From assembly GCF_011927905.1 (NCBI RefSeq), contig NZ_JAATJL010000001.1:3596001-3660000 (forward strand): 64,000 nucleotides of DNA, read 5' to 3'. The stretch comes from Arthrobacter pigmenti (GTDB taxonomy: Bacteria > Actinomycetota > Actinomycetes > Actinomycetales > Micrococcaceae). Position 1 is the stretch's first letter, and every line of letters begins with the position of its first letter. Under the pieces are notes generated by a model. The model saw only the letters and a list, made by a program, of their open reading frames with translations. It was not told where the DNA came from and searched no databases. Of this stretch, positions 45,740-53,984 are shown one piece after another. The position numbers and the translations under genes were made by a program.

Positions 45740-46741
45740 ATGAAGAAGCTCATCAATGACCCGCAGTCCGTCGTGGCCGAATCCGTGGAGGGATTCGGGG
45801 CCGCGCACGCCGACCTCGTGCAGGTGCACGCCGACCCGCTCTTCATCACCCGCCGGGACGCCCCGGTGCAGGGCAAGGTGGGGCTGGTATCCGGAGGGGG
45901 AAGCGGCCATGAGCCGCTGCACGCCGGGTTTGTGGGGCGCGGAATGCTCGACGCCGCAGTCCCTGGCGCCGTCTTCACCTCGCCCACGCCGGACCAGATT
46001 ATCCCGGCTACCCTCGCGGTCGACGGCGGCGCCGGCGTCCTGCACATCGTCAAGAACTACACGGGTGACGTCCTCAATTTTGAGACCGCCGCGGAGATGG
46101 CGCAGGCCGAGGGCGTGGATATCCGGTCCGTGCTGGTCAACGACGACGTCGCCGTGGAGGATTCGCTGTACACGGCCGGACGGCGCGGGGTTGGCGGGAC
46201 GGTGCTGGTTGAGCGGATTGCGGGGGCGGCGGCTGAGCGGGGAGACTCGCTGGACGCCGTCGCGGAGATCGCCCAGCGGGTCAATGACAACGTACGTTCC
46301 ATGGGGGTTGCCCTTTCGGCATGCACGGTTCCGCACGCGGGTGTGCCGAGCTTCGACCTCACTGACGAGGAGATCGAAATCGGGATCGGGATCCACGGCG
46401 AACCCGGCCGCCACCGGATTGCCATGGAGAACGCCGACGGCATCACCGATCGTCTCCTTGAGCCGATCCTCGCGGATCTCGGAGCTTCCGCGAGCGATCG
46501 CGTACTCCTGTTCGTGAACGGTATGGGAGGCACCCCGGCGAGTGAACTGTACATTGTGTACCGCCGCGCCAGGCAGGTGCTCGAAGACCGCGGCCTCGCC
46601 GTCGAGCGGTCCCTGGTGGGCAACTACATTACGGCGCTGGAAATGCAGGGTGCGTCGATCTCGCTGCTGAAGCTCGATGATGACATGGTGGAACTTTGGG
46701 ATTCGCCGGTATGGACTCCGGCCCTGCGATGGGGAGTGTAG
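45740..46741 (+). CDS. dhaK: Dihydroxyacetone kinase subunit DhaK (PTS-dependent)
   Basis: A 333-aa DHA-binding subunit. VSGGGSGHEPLHAGFVG is at about 45, and the covalent substrate His lies in IGIGIHGEPGRHRI at about 212. The C-terminal part contains LFVNGMGGTPASELYIV. ATG 45740 has AGGAG 7 nt upstream. With dhaL and dhaM, which overlap or abut, it forms a PTS-type kinase using phosphoenolpyruvate instead of ATP as ultimate donor. Confidence 0.96.
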   Translation: MKKLINDPQSVVAESVEGFGAAHADLVQVHADPLFITRRDAPVQGKVGLVSGGGSGHEPLHAGFVGRGMLDAAVPGAVFTSPTPDQIIPATLAVDGGAGVLHIVKNYTGDVLNFETAAEMAQAEGVDIRSVLVNDDVAVEDSLYTAGRRGVGGTVLVERIAGAAAERGDSLDAVAEIAQRVNDNVRSMGVALSACTVPHAGVPSFDLTDEEIEIGIGIHGEPGRHRIAMENADGITDRLLEPILADLGASASDRVLLFVNGMGGTPASELYIVYRRARQVLEDRGLAVERSLVGNYITALEMQGASISLLKLDDDMVELWDSPVWTPALRWGV

Positions 46742-47380
46742 ATGGCGTTGAACGCCCAGTGGGCTGAAGCGTGGCTGCGCGAGTGCGCGCGGGTCCTCGC
46801 GGAGCACCGCACAGAACTGATCGAGCTGGACCGCGCCATTGGCGACGCTGACCACGGCGAGAACATGCACCGCGGCTTCAGCGCGGTGCTGACAAAGCTC
46901 GACGACGGTGGGCAGGAGACACCCGCGGCCGCCCTCAAACTTGCTGCCATGACTCTGATGTCAACTGTTGGCGGTGCGGCTGGCCCTCTCTACGGTACGG
47001 CTTTCCTCCGCGCGGCTACTGCTCTTGGCGACGAGCGCGAGGTGGGCGCGTCCGGCGTCGTCGGCTTTCTGACGGCTGCACGCGACGGGGTGGTGGCCCG
47101 GGGCAAGGCTGAGCCGGGCGACAAGACCATGGTGGATGCGTGGACTCCGGCCGTTGAGGCCGCTGGAACTGCCGAGGCGGCCGGTGCAACAGCCGCGGAG
47201 GCGCTCAAGGCCGCAGCGAACGCGGCCCAGGCCGGAGCCGCTGGGACTGAACCCCTGATCGCCCGGAAGGGACGCGCGAGCTACCTGGGTGAACGCAGTG
47301 CCGGGCATCGCGACCCCGGAGCGGTCTCTACGGCCCTGATCCTGCAGGCTGCGGCAGATATAGCGGAGCGGGAACAGTGA
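46742..47380 (+). CDS. dhaL: Dihydroxyacetone kinase subunit DhaL
   Basis: A 212-aa nucleotide-binding subunit. The Mg-ADP-binding Asp residues are in DRAIGDADHGENMHRG at about 34-49, with GGAAGPLYGTAFLRAA and KTMVDAWTPAVEA further on. In PTS-dependent kinases the bound ADP is a cofactor rephosphorylated by DhaM. It starts directly after the dhaK stop and ends with a 4-bp overlap with dhaM. Confidence 0.95.
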   Translation: MALNAQWAEAWLRECARVLAEHRTELIELDRAIGDADHGENMHRGFSAVLTKLDDGGQETPAAALKLAAMTLMSTVGGAAGPLYGTAFLRAATALGDEREVGASGVVGFLTAARDGVVARGKAEPGDKTMVDAWTPAVEAAGTAEAAGATAAEALKAAANAAQAGAAGTEPLIARKGRASYLGERSAGHRDPGAVSTALILQAAADIAEREQ

Positions 47381-48105
47381 CGGTAGGGCTGGTGATCGTC
47401 TCGCACAGCAGCAAGATCGCCGAAGGTGTCGTGGAACTTGCTGGTCAGATGGCTCCGAACGTGCTCATTGTTCCCGCGGGCGGTACTGCTGACTCGCCGC
47501 CCCGGATCGGCACAAGCCTGGAGAAGGTCCAGAAGGGGCTCGTCGAGGCGGACCAGGGGGACGGCGTCGTCGTGCTGACGGACCTTGGCTCAGCTGTGAT
47601 GACTGCGGAAATGACCCTCGAGTTTCTCGCTCAGGACGCCCGCTCCCGCATACGACTGCCAAGGGCTGCGCTGGTCGAGGGAGCGGTTGCCGCTGCGGTC
47701 CGTGCGCAGTCCGGCGGAACGGTGGACGAGGTCGCTGCCGAGGCGGAGGCCGCCGTCGTATCCATAGACCCGGAGTCGCTGGAGCCGTTCGTATCGCATG
47801 GCGCCGCAGCACCCGGCATCCCGGTTCCTGCGGACAAGCCGCGCGGTACGCCGGTTCGCGGGGCCTGGACCATCCGGAACAAGATGGGGCTGCACGCGCG
47901 TCCCGCAGCCGTGATCGCCCGGGCGCTGACTGACCTCGACGCCGAGGTCACCATCAACGGCGTCGACGGCAAATCGGTGATGCTGCTGATGAGCCTGGCG
48001 CTCGGCGCTGGTTCCGAGCTGCAAGCCGAAGCCACTGGTCCGCAGGCGCGGGCGGCGATCGACTACATCGGCCGCGAAGTCGAGGACGGTTTCGGCGAAC
48101 TCTGA
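47377..48105 (+). CDS. dhaM: PTS phosphotransfer subunit DhaM with fused HPr domain
   Basis: A 242-aa two-domain protein. The N-terminal EIIA-Dha domain (about 1-130) has the phosphorylated His in VIVSHSSKIAEGVVELA and GTSLEKVQKGL. The C-terminal HPr domain (about 160-242) has the active His in NKMGLHARPAAVIARAL and VTINGVDGKSVMLLMSLAL. It lacks the enzyme I-like part found in E. coli DhaM, so it needs a separate enzyme I. It relays phosphate to DhaL-ADP. The GTG start overlaps dhaL. Confidence 0.95.
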   Translation: MTVGLVIVSHSSKIAEGVVELAGQMAPNVLIVPAGGTADSPPRIGTSLEKVQKGLVEADQGDGVVVLTDLGSAVMTAEMTLEFLAQDARSRIRLPRAALVEGAVAAAVRAQSGGTVDEVAAEAEAAVVSIDPESLEPFVSHGAAAPGIPVPADKPRGTPVRGAWTIRNKMGLHARPAAVIARALTDLDAEVTINGVDGKSVMLLMSLALGAGSELQAEATGPQARAAIDYIGREVEDGFGEL

Positions 48106-48172
48106 GGCTGTTCGCGGAGCTTTCGCACAGCTTCGGTGATCTTGGCCGGCCGGACCCACCAGAGCTGCCTCC

Positions 48173-49096
48173 TCAGCCGGGCAGGCGCACTCCCTGAACG
48201 GTCTCCTCCGCCAGGCCATCGGCGAGGAGGCCGTTCAGCGCGCGTTCCAACTGCTCGAACGGCGCATTTAGTGTGTAGAGCTTCTGAAATTCCGCGCTGA
48301 TCCCGTGGGCCAGATCGACCGGCCGCTCATGAACCAGATGCCGCGGTATGGGATGCTCGGAATGGCGCAGCACATGCATGATCGCGCCGCGCACCTGCCG
48401 ATCCGTCCCCGCCCAGGGCTGCCCCTTAGGGACGTAGGTCGGCGCCGGTCTGCCCGCAGCCACCCAGGCGCACCTGTCCAGCACCGGGCACTGCGCGCAC
48501 GCCGGAGTCCGGGCCGTGCAAACCAGTGCGCCCAGCTCCATGACCGCCACGTTCCAGCGAACGGAGGCGGCCTCGTCTTCCGGGAGGAGTTCGGTTGCCC
48601 GCCGGGTTTCGGCGGCGGTCAGGGACGGCGCAGGAAGTGCGTCGCCGCCGATCAGGCGGGCGTGCACGCGGCGGATGTTCGTATCCACTACCGTTTCCCG
48701 CCGTCCGAAGGCGAAGGCCGCCACGGCTGCGGCCGTGTACGTTCCAACGCCGGGGAGTGCAAGCAGCTCGTCGTACCTGTCCGGAACCTCACCCTCATGG
48801 CGTACGACGACTGCGGTAGCCGCCGCGTGCAGACGCAGGGCCCTGCGCGGGTAGCCCAGACGCCCCCAATGCCTGAGTGCGTCACCTGCTGGAGCTGCGG
48901 CCAGGTCCGGCGGCGTGGGCCAACGCTTCATCCACTCCGTCCACACAGGCAGTACGCGTGAGACCGGGGTTTGCTGCAGCATGAACTCGCTGACCAGCAC
49001 CCCCCAGGGCGTGCGGCCGGGCAGCCGCCACGGGAGGTCGCGGGCGGCGCCGTCGAACCAGTCGCTCAGGCTATGGTGCAGCTCAGCGGTATCCAT
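48173..49096 (-). CDS. mutY: A/G-specific adenine glycosylase
   Basis: A 307-aa base-excision enzyme that removes A opposite 8-oxoG. LMLQQTPVSRVLPVWTEWM is at about 38. The helix-hairpin-helix is LLALPGVGTYTAAAVAAFAF with catalytic Asp in VVDTNIRRVHARL. The 4Fe-4S ligands are in CTARTPACAQCPVLDRC (C-x6-C-x2-C-x5-C). The C-terminal domain is short compared with E. coli MutY, as usual in actinobacteria. AAGGAG lies before the ATG. Confidence 0.95.
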   Translation of the reverse strand: MDTAELHHSLSDWFDGAARDLPWRLPGRTPWGVLVSEFMLQQTPVSRVLPVWTEWMKRWPTPPDLAAAPAGDALRHWGRLGYPRRALRLHAAATAVVVRHEGEVPDRYDELLALPGVGTYTAAAVAAFAFGRRETVVDTNIRRVHARLIGGDALPAPSLTAAETRRATELLPEDEAASVRWNVAVMELGALVCTARTPACAQCPVLDRCAWVAAGRPAPTYVPKGQPWAGTDRQVRGAIMHVLRHSEHPIPRHLVHERPVDLAHGISAEFQKLYTLNAPFEQLERALNGLLADGLAEETVQGVRLPG

Positions 49097-49161
49097 GGGC
49101 GCTCCTTCCTGCTCGGCGCTGGCATCTCCCGGGCATGGGTGTCTCTGTCAGGCAACGACTG

Positions 49162-49193
49162 CACCGCATGCATTGCATGCAATGAGTGCGGTG
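49162..49193. repeat. Near-perfect 32-bp palindrome
   Basis: Outer arms CACCGCA (49162-49168) and TGCGGTG (49187-49193) frame the perfect 14-bp palindrome CATTGCATGCAATG (49171-49184). Only two pairs mismatch. It lies 66 bp upstream of the mutY start and could be an operator. Confidence 0.8.
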
Positions 49194-49337
49194 AAGGCAC
49201 TCTCCCAGAACAACACGGACCCCGGAAGCTTCAATGTGTGGGCTTGTTCAATCGGCTCCGAAATGGCCAGCACCTACCTTATCCGGATCGCGCAGGGAAG
49301 CCCTAAGCGCTCACTCCCCGCCGGTCCAATGAATTCT

Positions 49338-49440
49338 GACCCCGCTGTGACAGTGAAGGCGACCCCGCTGTGACAGTGAAGGCGACCGCGCTGCGGCCGG
49401 GAAGGTGCCCGCGCTGTGACAGGGAAGGTGACCGCATCCC
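49338..49440 (+). repeat. 23-bp tandem repeat, four units plus a partial fifth
   Basis: Units begin at 49338, 49361, 49384, 49407 and 49430 (partial). The first two are identical and start GACCCCGCTGTGACAG; units 3 and 4 diverge. The repeat is non-coding and lies 46 bp before the next gene. Confidence 0.85.
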
Positions 49441-49474
49441 GGCGTGGTGCGCCCGGCTCGCACCTTGCTGTCTT

Positions 49475-49489
49475 TAGCCTTGATCCATG
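49475..49489 (+). promoter_or_regulatory. -10 hexamer for a leaderless gene
   Basis: TAGCCT (49475-49480) ends 6 nt before ATG 49487. Confidence 0.6.
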
Positions 49490-50173
49490 AGCTCGGCAGG
49501 AGGTACAGGCAGCAGTAGGGTTCCCGGTCCTCCCCGGAAGCCGAGCCCCCGGGTACTTCGAAGGCGGCGGCAGGTGGCGGCCGTCGTCGTACTCTTGGTT
49601 GTCGGAGGGCTGGTGTGGGCGGGTATTGCGATTGCCGGGCTCTTCCGGGGTGATGAGCCCACCGCGGAAGATCCAGCTGAAACATCGTCGGCCCCGGGCG
49701 TCGATGAGAGCGCCACGGCGTCTGCGCCGGCCTCACCGGGCGCCGCGCCGTCGTCGTCGCCCGCTCCCAGTCCCACTCCAACGGAACCAGTGTGTAACCC
49801 GGAATCGATCGAAGTGACTGCCACAACTGACGCGCAGACCTACGCCCCTGACCAGGTGCCTGTCCTCACACTCACGGTCAGCAACACAGGCGAAGTTGCC
49901 TGCCCCGTGAACGTCGGCACCTCGCAGATGGAATTCCTGATCACCAGTGGGGAGGACCGCGTCTTCTCCTCCCGTGACTGCCAGGAAGGCGCGGAGGATC
50001 TCCCTGTCACGATCGAACCGGGCTCATCCGAGACCGCCAGATTCACGTGGGAGCGGATCCGCAGTACGCCGGAATGTACGCCGGTTGAAGCAGTGCCCGG
50101 TCCGGGACAGTACGTGTTCCAGGCCCGGTTGGGTGAACGCACCAGCGAGGAAGCCGTCTTCACCCTCGAATAG
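49487..50173 (+). CDS. Membrane-anchored extracytoplasmic protein of unknown function
   Basis: A 228-aa protein. A basic Pro-rich N-terminus (about 1-30) precedes one transmembrane segment (VAAVVVLLVVGGLVWAGIAI), then a Pro/Ser/Ala-rich spacer (about 55-100) and a C-terminal beta-rich domain (about 105-228). The domain contains two or more conserved-looking cysteines (VACPVNVG, SRDCQEG, PECTP), so it probably has disulfides and faces outward. The YAPDQVPVLTLTVSNTGEVA segment looks like an Ig-like strand pattern. Leaderless start. No specific family recognised. Confidence 0.75.
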   Translation: MSSAGGTGSSRVPGPPRKPSPRVLRRRRQVAAVVVLLVVGGLVWAGIAIAGLFRGDEPTAEDPAETSSAPGVDESATASAPASPGAAPSSSPAPSPTPTEPVCNPESIEVTATTDAQTYAPDQVPVLTLTVSNTGEVACPVNVGTSQMEFLITSGEDRVFSSRDCQEGAEDLPVTIEPGSSETARFTWERIRSTPECTPVEAVPGPGQYVFQARLGERTSEEAVFTLE

Positions 50174-50176
50174 GCG

Positions 50177-50210
50177 CTACATGAAGCGGTTCGTTACATG
50201 AAGCGGTCGA
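50177..50210 (+). repeat. 17-bp duplication of the disA 3' end
   Basis: Two adjacent 17-bp units share ACATGAAGCGGT. The second encodes the last codons and stop of disA; the first is a copy between the two convergent stops. Confidence 0.7.
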
Positions 50211-51270
50211 GGAGGCTGGTCTCGGCAATACGCGAGAGGCCCTCACGAACTGTCCGCGCACGCTGCTCACCGATGCCGTCAACGGCCATGAGGTCGTCGA
50301 TGTTGGCTGCCATGAGATTCTGCAGCCCGTCGAAGTGATCCACCAGCCGGTTGGCAACAGTCGGCGGCACTGCCTTTATACCGGACAGGAGACGGTACCC
50401 CTTGGGCTGCACCACTGCTTCGAGTGAATCCGTGGACGGATTGAAGCCCAGGACGCTCGCGATTGTGCCGAGGTCAATGAGATCCGTGGAGCTGAAGCCC
50501 TGCAGCTGCGCGAGCTGCTCCTCCACAGGGCCCACCTCGCCGCCCAGCCCGGAGTAGTCCCGGAGCACCATCTCGCTCCCGGGACCAAGGCCCGTGGTTA
50601 GTTCCTCGACCTGAAGTGACAGCAGTCGGCCGTCGATGCCGAGCTCAAGAACGTACTGCGAAATCTCCTCCGAGATGCGGCGCACCATTTCTTGCCGCTG
50701 GAGCGTGACGGCGACGTCGCGTACGGTGACCATGGCTTCGATCTCCAGCGCCGACAGCGATCCGGTGACCTGATCCAGCCGCGCCCGGTATCGTTCCAGG
50801 GTGGCGAGGGCCTGGTTGGCGCGCGCCAGCACGGGTTCGGAACCCTCCAGGACATGCCTCAGCCCGTCCACGTACAAGGCGATGATCTGCATGGACTGGC
50901 TGACCGAGATCACCGGAACGCCCGTCTGGATGGCCACGCGCTCCGCCGTGCGGTGCCGCGTTCCGGATTCCTGGGTCTCGATGCGGTGATCGGGCACCAA
51001 CTGCACGCCGGCACGCAGAATGTTGCTGGCATCCCGGTCGCAGACAATCGCGCCGTCCATTTTGGCCAGTTCGCGCAGGCGGGTGGGGGAGAAGTCGATT
51101 CCGATGTCGAACCCGCCCGAGCAGATGGAATCAACGGCGCGGTCGAAGCCGAGGACTATCAGCGCGCCGGTGCGGCCGCGCAGGATCCGTTCAAGGCCAT
51201 CGCGCAGCTGCGTACCCGGCGCTACCCGCGCCAGGGTTGCCTTCAACGCGTCCTCCGGACTGCGTACCAT
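50194..51270 (-). CDS. disA: DNA integrity scanning protein, diadenylate cyclase
   Basis: Makes c-di-AMP and senses branched DNA. 358 aa. The N-terminal DAC domain has DGAIVCDRDASNILRAG and GTRHRTAERVAIQTGVPV, with the D-G-A and R-H-R catalytic motifs. A helical linker follows. The C-terminal helix-hairpin-helix region (VANRLVDHFDGLQNLM, DDLMAVDGIGEQRARTV) binds DNA. GAGGGAG lies before ATG 51270; an in-frame ATG at 51306 lacks this. It is next to radA, its known genetic partner in other bacteria. Confidence 0.96.
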   Translation of the reverse strand: MVRSPEDALKATLARVAPGTQLRDGLERILRGRTGALIVLGFDRAVDSICSGGFDIGIDFSPTRLRELAKMDGAIVCDRDASNILRAGVQLVPDHRIETQESGTRHRTAERVAIQTGVPVISVSQSMQIIALYVDGLRHVLEGSEPVLARANQALATLERYRARLDQVTGSLSALEIEAMVTVRDVAVTLQRQEMVRRISEEISQYVLELGIDGRLLSLQVEELTTGLGPGSEMVLRDYSGLGGEVGPVEEQLAQLQGFSSTDLIDLGTIASVLGFNPSTDSLEAVVQPKGYRLLSGIKAVPPTVANRLVDHFDGLQNLMAANIDDLMAVDGIGEQRARTVREGLSRIAETSLLDRFM

Positions 51271-51425
51271 CTCACTCCCTCTTCGAAGTTGGGCAGGCGA
51301 ATGCACAGCCCAACAGTTCCTAATCCTATGGGAGCACGCATCCGCCTGAGCGCCCAGTTACTGTTCAAATGCGTAACGTTCGGCGGATTTGCGCGCCAGG
51401 GGAGGTGGAAGAGGCCCTGCCGCGG

Positions 51426-52802
51426 TCAGAACAGCAGCTCAAGTGCTTCGGTGAGCGTGCTGATCTGCTTCACGGTGAAGCCTGGCGGGATGCGCCCGGG
51501 CCCGTTGGGTGATTCGGGTACGACGGCGTGGGTGAAGCCGAGGCGCTCGGCCTCCTGAATACGGCGGGAGATTCCGGGTACGGGGCGTACTTCGCCGGCC
51601 AGACCTACCTCGCCGAATGCGATCATCCGCGAGGGCAGCGCCTGGTTGGTCTTTGCCGAGGCGATCGCCAGCGCCACCGAGAGATCTGTGGCCGGTTCAC
51701 TGAGCTTCACGCCGCCAACCGTGGCCACGTAGCTGTCATCCTTATGCAGCTGCAGTGAGGCCCTGCGCTGCAGCACGGCCAGGAGCATGGACACCCGCGA
51801 GCCGTCCAGTCCGCTGGTGGCGCGCCGGGGCTGCGCATTGGCCGATTCGGCCAGGAGTGCCTGCACTTCCGCCAGCAGCGGCCTGCGACCCTCAAGGGTT
51901 ACCGTGATGCAGGTACCTGCCACCGGCTCCTTGGTGCGGGAGACGAACAGCCCGCTCGGGTCCGCGAGCCCTTCGATGCCGGTGTCCGTCAGGTCGAAGC
52001 ACCCCACCTCGTCAGTGGGACCGTACCGGTTTTTGACCGCGCGCATGAGGCGCAGCCGCGAGTGCCGTTCACCCTCGAACTGGCAGACCACATCCACCAG
52101 GTGTTCCAGGAGCCGCGGACCGGCAATGGAGCCGTCCTTGGTCACGTGCCCTACCAGCAGGGTTGTCATTCCCCGGGTTTTGGCCGCAGCAATGAGCGAC
52201 GCCGCCACCTCCCTCACCTGGGTGACGCCGCCCGCGCTGCCATCCACCGCCGGGCTGCTGAGCGTCTGCACCGAGTCCACGATGAGCAGCGCCGGATCCA
52301 CCTTCTCCACCTGGCCCAACGCCTGGCTGAGGTCCGACTCCGCGGTCAGGTATAGCGTGTCCGCCAGCGCCCCGATGCGCTCGGCCCGCAGCTTCACCTG
52401 CGCGGAGGACTCCTCTCCCGTGACGTACAGGACACTGCGGCCTGACCGCGCAACTTTCGCCGCGACGTCCAGTAGCAGCGTGGATTTGCCGACGCCGGGC
52501 TCCCCGGCCACCAGGATCACGGCACCGGGCACCAGGCCCCCGCCGAGCACGCGGTCCAGTTCGCCCACCCGCGTGGGTTGGTAGGAGGCGCTGGTGGCGT
52601 CCACGTCAGCGATCCGCAGCGCGGGCCGCGCGACTGTTGTTGCCGCCGTCGTTCTGGCTACACCTGCCGCGGCTGTTTCCTCCACCGTGCCCCAGGCTTG
52701 GCACTCACCGCACCTGCCCACCCATTTGGCTGTGGTCCAGCCGCACTCACCGCAGCGGTAAGCGGGGGCTTGCGTGCGTGATCGGGAGGTCTTCGTAGGC
52801 AT
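51426..52802 (-). CDS. radA: DNA repair protein RadA
   Basis: A 458-aa RecA-like branch-migration protein. N-terminal C4 zinc finger (YRCGECGWTTAKWVGRCGEC), Walker A in VAGEPGVGKSTLLLDVA at about 100, Walker B in PALLIVDSVQTL, the RadA-specific K-N-R-Y-G motif in RAVKNRYGPTDEVG (usually K-N-R-F-G) and a C-terminal Lon-protease-like domain. It lies upstream of disA on the same strand, separated by 155 bp. Confidence 0.96.
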   Translation of the reverse strand: MPTKTSRSRTQAPAYRCGECGWTTAKWVGRCGECQAWGTVEETAAAGVARTTAATTVARPALRIADVDATSASYQPTRVGELDRVLGGGLVPGAVILVAGEPGVGKSTLLLDVAAKVARSGRSVLYVTGEESSAQVKLRAERIGALADTLYLTAESDLSQALGQVEKVDPALLIVDSVQTLSSPAVDGSAGGVTQVREVAASLIAAAKTRGMTTLLVGHVTKDGSIAGPRLLEHLVDVVCQFEGERHSRLRLMRAVKNRYGPTDEVGCFDLTDTGIEGLADPSGLFVSRTKEPVAGTCITVTLEGRRPLLAEVQALLAESANAQPRRATSGLDGSRVSMLLAVLQRRASLQLHKDDSYVATVGGVKLSEPATDLSVALAIASAKTNQALPSRMIAFGEVGLAGEVRPVPGISRRIQEAERLGFTHAVVPESPNGPGRIPPGFTVKQISTLTEALELLF

Positions 52803-52838
52803 GCGTCAAACGTACCGGCTGGGTCCGACAAAACCCGG

Positions 52839-53966
52839 CTAGAGCTTGGGCAGGTAGCCGGCGGCGTCCTCGTGGGAGAGCCCGGTGGACTCCAGGAGGT
52901 CCACGACGAGCGGCCGGTACAGGATCACCAGGCCCTCACCCTCAAGGCGTGTCACGTTCAGGCGGGCAGGGTGCAACCGGGTGGCGACGGCGGCGAGGTC
53001 CTCGCGCGCCCGGCGCAGGTGCTCACGCCGTTCGGTTGTTGTGGAGGAGGAGAGCGCGAGCGCAAGGACATCTACGGCGTCGGCGGTGTCCTCAATCATC
53101 TCAGCGAGTGAGTGCACGGCATCGTCGGAGAGGGCAGCATGGTTGATCACGGAAGTCAGCCGCCGTGAGAAGACGCGGCTGTTGCGCACGGCGAGGTCAA
53201 TGAAGTGGATTGAGCCGCCCAGTTCGCCGAGCTCGTCGCGGTGCCGGCGGTACGCCGGGGACAGGCGCGCAACCTCCGCGGCCGCCCGCATGGATCCGGA
53301 GAGCCCGTCCATGATGGGCTGGCAGTTCCGTGCACGGATGAGCGCGTGCCAGGCCTGGGTGGAATCGCTGTCGGTCAGGGCCCGGGAGTTCTCCCGCAGC
53401 ACGCCGGACAGTTCGCCGAGCAGTTTCCGGACGTCCCCCTTGGGCTCCCGGCGCGGGTCCCGGGGCGCGAGCACGGTGATCAGAAGCGCGAATCCGCCGC
53501 CGATCACGGCGTCCACACTCCGCGTGAATGGACCACCCTCCGGTGCGGGCAGGAGCACCACCAGCAGCGACTGCAGCGCGAGCTGGGTGGTGAAGATGGT
53601 TCCGCTGTCGAGGAACCTCGCCAGCAACACCGAAATGAAGAGTACGACGGCGGCCTGCCAGAGTCCTGTGCCGAGCGTTGCCAACAAGACATCGCCTACC
53701 GCGATGCCGAGAGTGCAGCCGATGCCCACCTCAAGGACACGGCGGAGGCGCGGATCCCTGGAGAAGCCGAGTGCGATCAACGACGACGTCGCAGCGAACA
53801 GCGGCCCCTCATGGCCCAGCACCTGCTCGGCGAACGCATAGGCTCCCACGGCGCAGACAGTGATCTGCACCGCCGGAAGCACGGAGGATTGGCTCCTCCG
53901 CAGGCCAACGCGGGAACGGTTGCGCACAAAGGAGCGGGCACGGTCCAGCCGTGAACGCCGGGTCAT
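52839..53966 (-). CDS. FUSC/aromatic acid exporter-type membrane protein
   Basis: A 375-aa protein. The N-terminal ~160 residues hold several transmembrane segments (LPAVQITVCAVGAYAFAEQV, LRRVLEVGIGCTLGIAVGDV, LWQAAVVLFISVLLARFL), in the FUSC-like arrangement seen in aromatic-acid exporters. The C-terminal half is cytoplasmic and helical. The transported substrate is unknown. It shares the strand with radA (36-bp gap). Confidence 0.82.
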   Translation of the reverse strand: MTRRSRLDRARSFVRNRSRVGLRRSQSSVLPAVQITVCAVGAYAFAEQVLGHEGPLFAATSSLIALGFSRDPRLRRVLEVGIGCTLGIAVGDVLLATLGTGLWQAAVVLFISVLLARFLDSGTIFTTQLALQSLLVVLLPAPEGGPFTRSVDAVIGGGFALLITVLAPRDPRREPKGDVRKLLGELSGVLRENSRALTDSDSTQAWHALIRARNCQPIMDGLSGSMRAAAEVARLSPAYRRHRDELGELGGSIHFIDLAVRNSRVFSRRLTSVINHAALSDDAVHSLAEMIEDTADAVDVLALALSSSTTTERREHLRRAREDLAAVATRLHPARLNVTRLEGEGLVILYRPLVVDLLESTGLSHEDAAGYLPKL

Positions 53967-53984
53967 ACGCTAAGACATTACCGC

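Larger units (their letters stand above)
49097..49486. other. 390-bp intergenic region with palindrome and tandem repeat
   Basis: No credible gene. It contains a 32-bp near-palindrome (49162-49193), a 23-bp tandem repeat (49338-49440) and the -10 of the next gene. Short frames here are repeat-derived. Confidence 0.7.

Noticed and set aside
49338-49440. Possible CRISPR array
   Set aside because: The units are head-to-tail with no spacers, and no cas genes are near.
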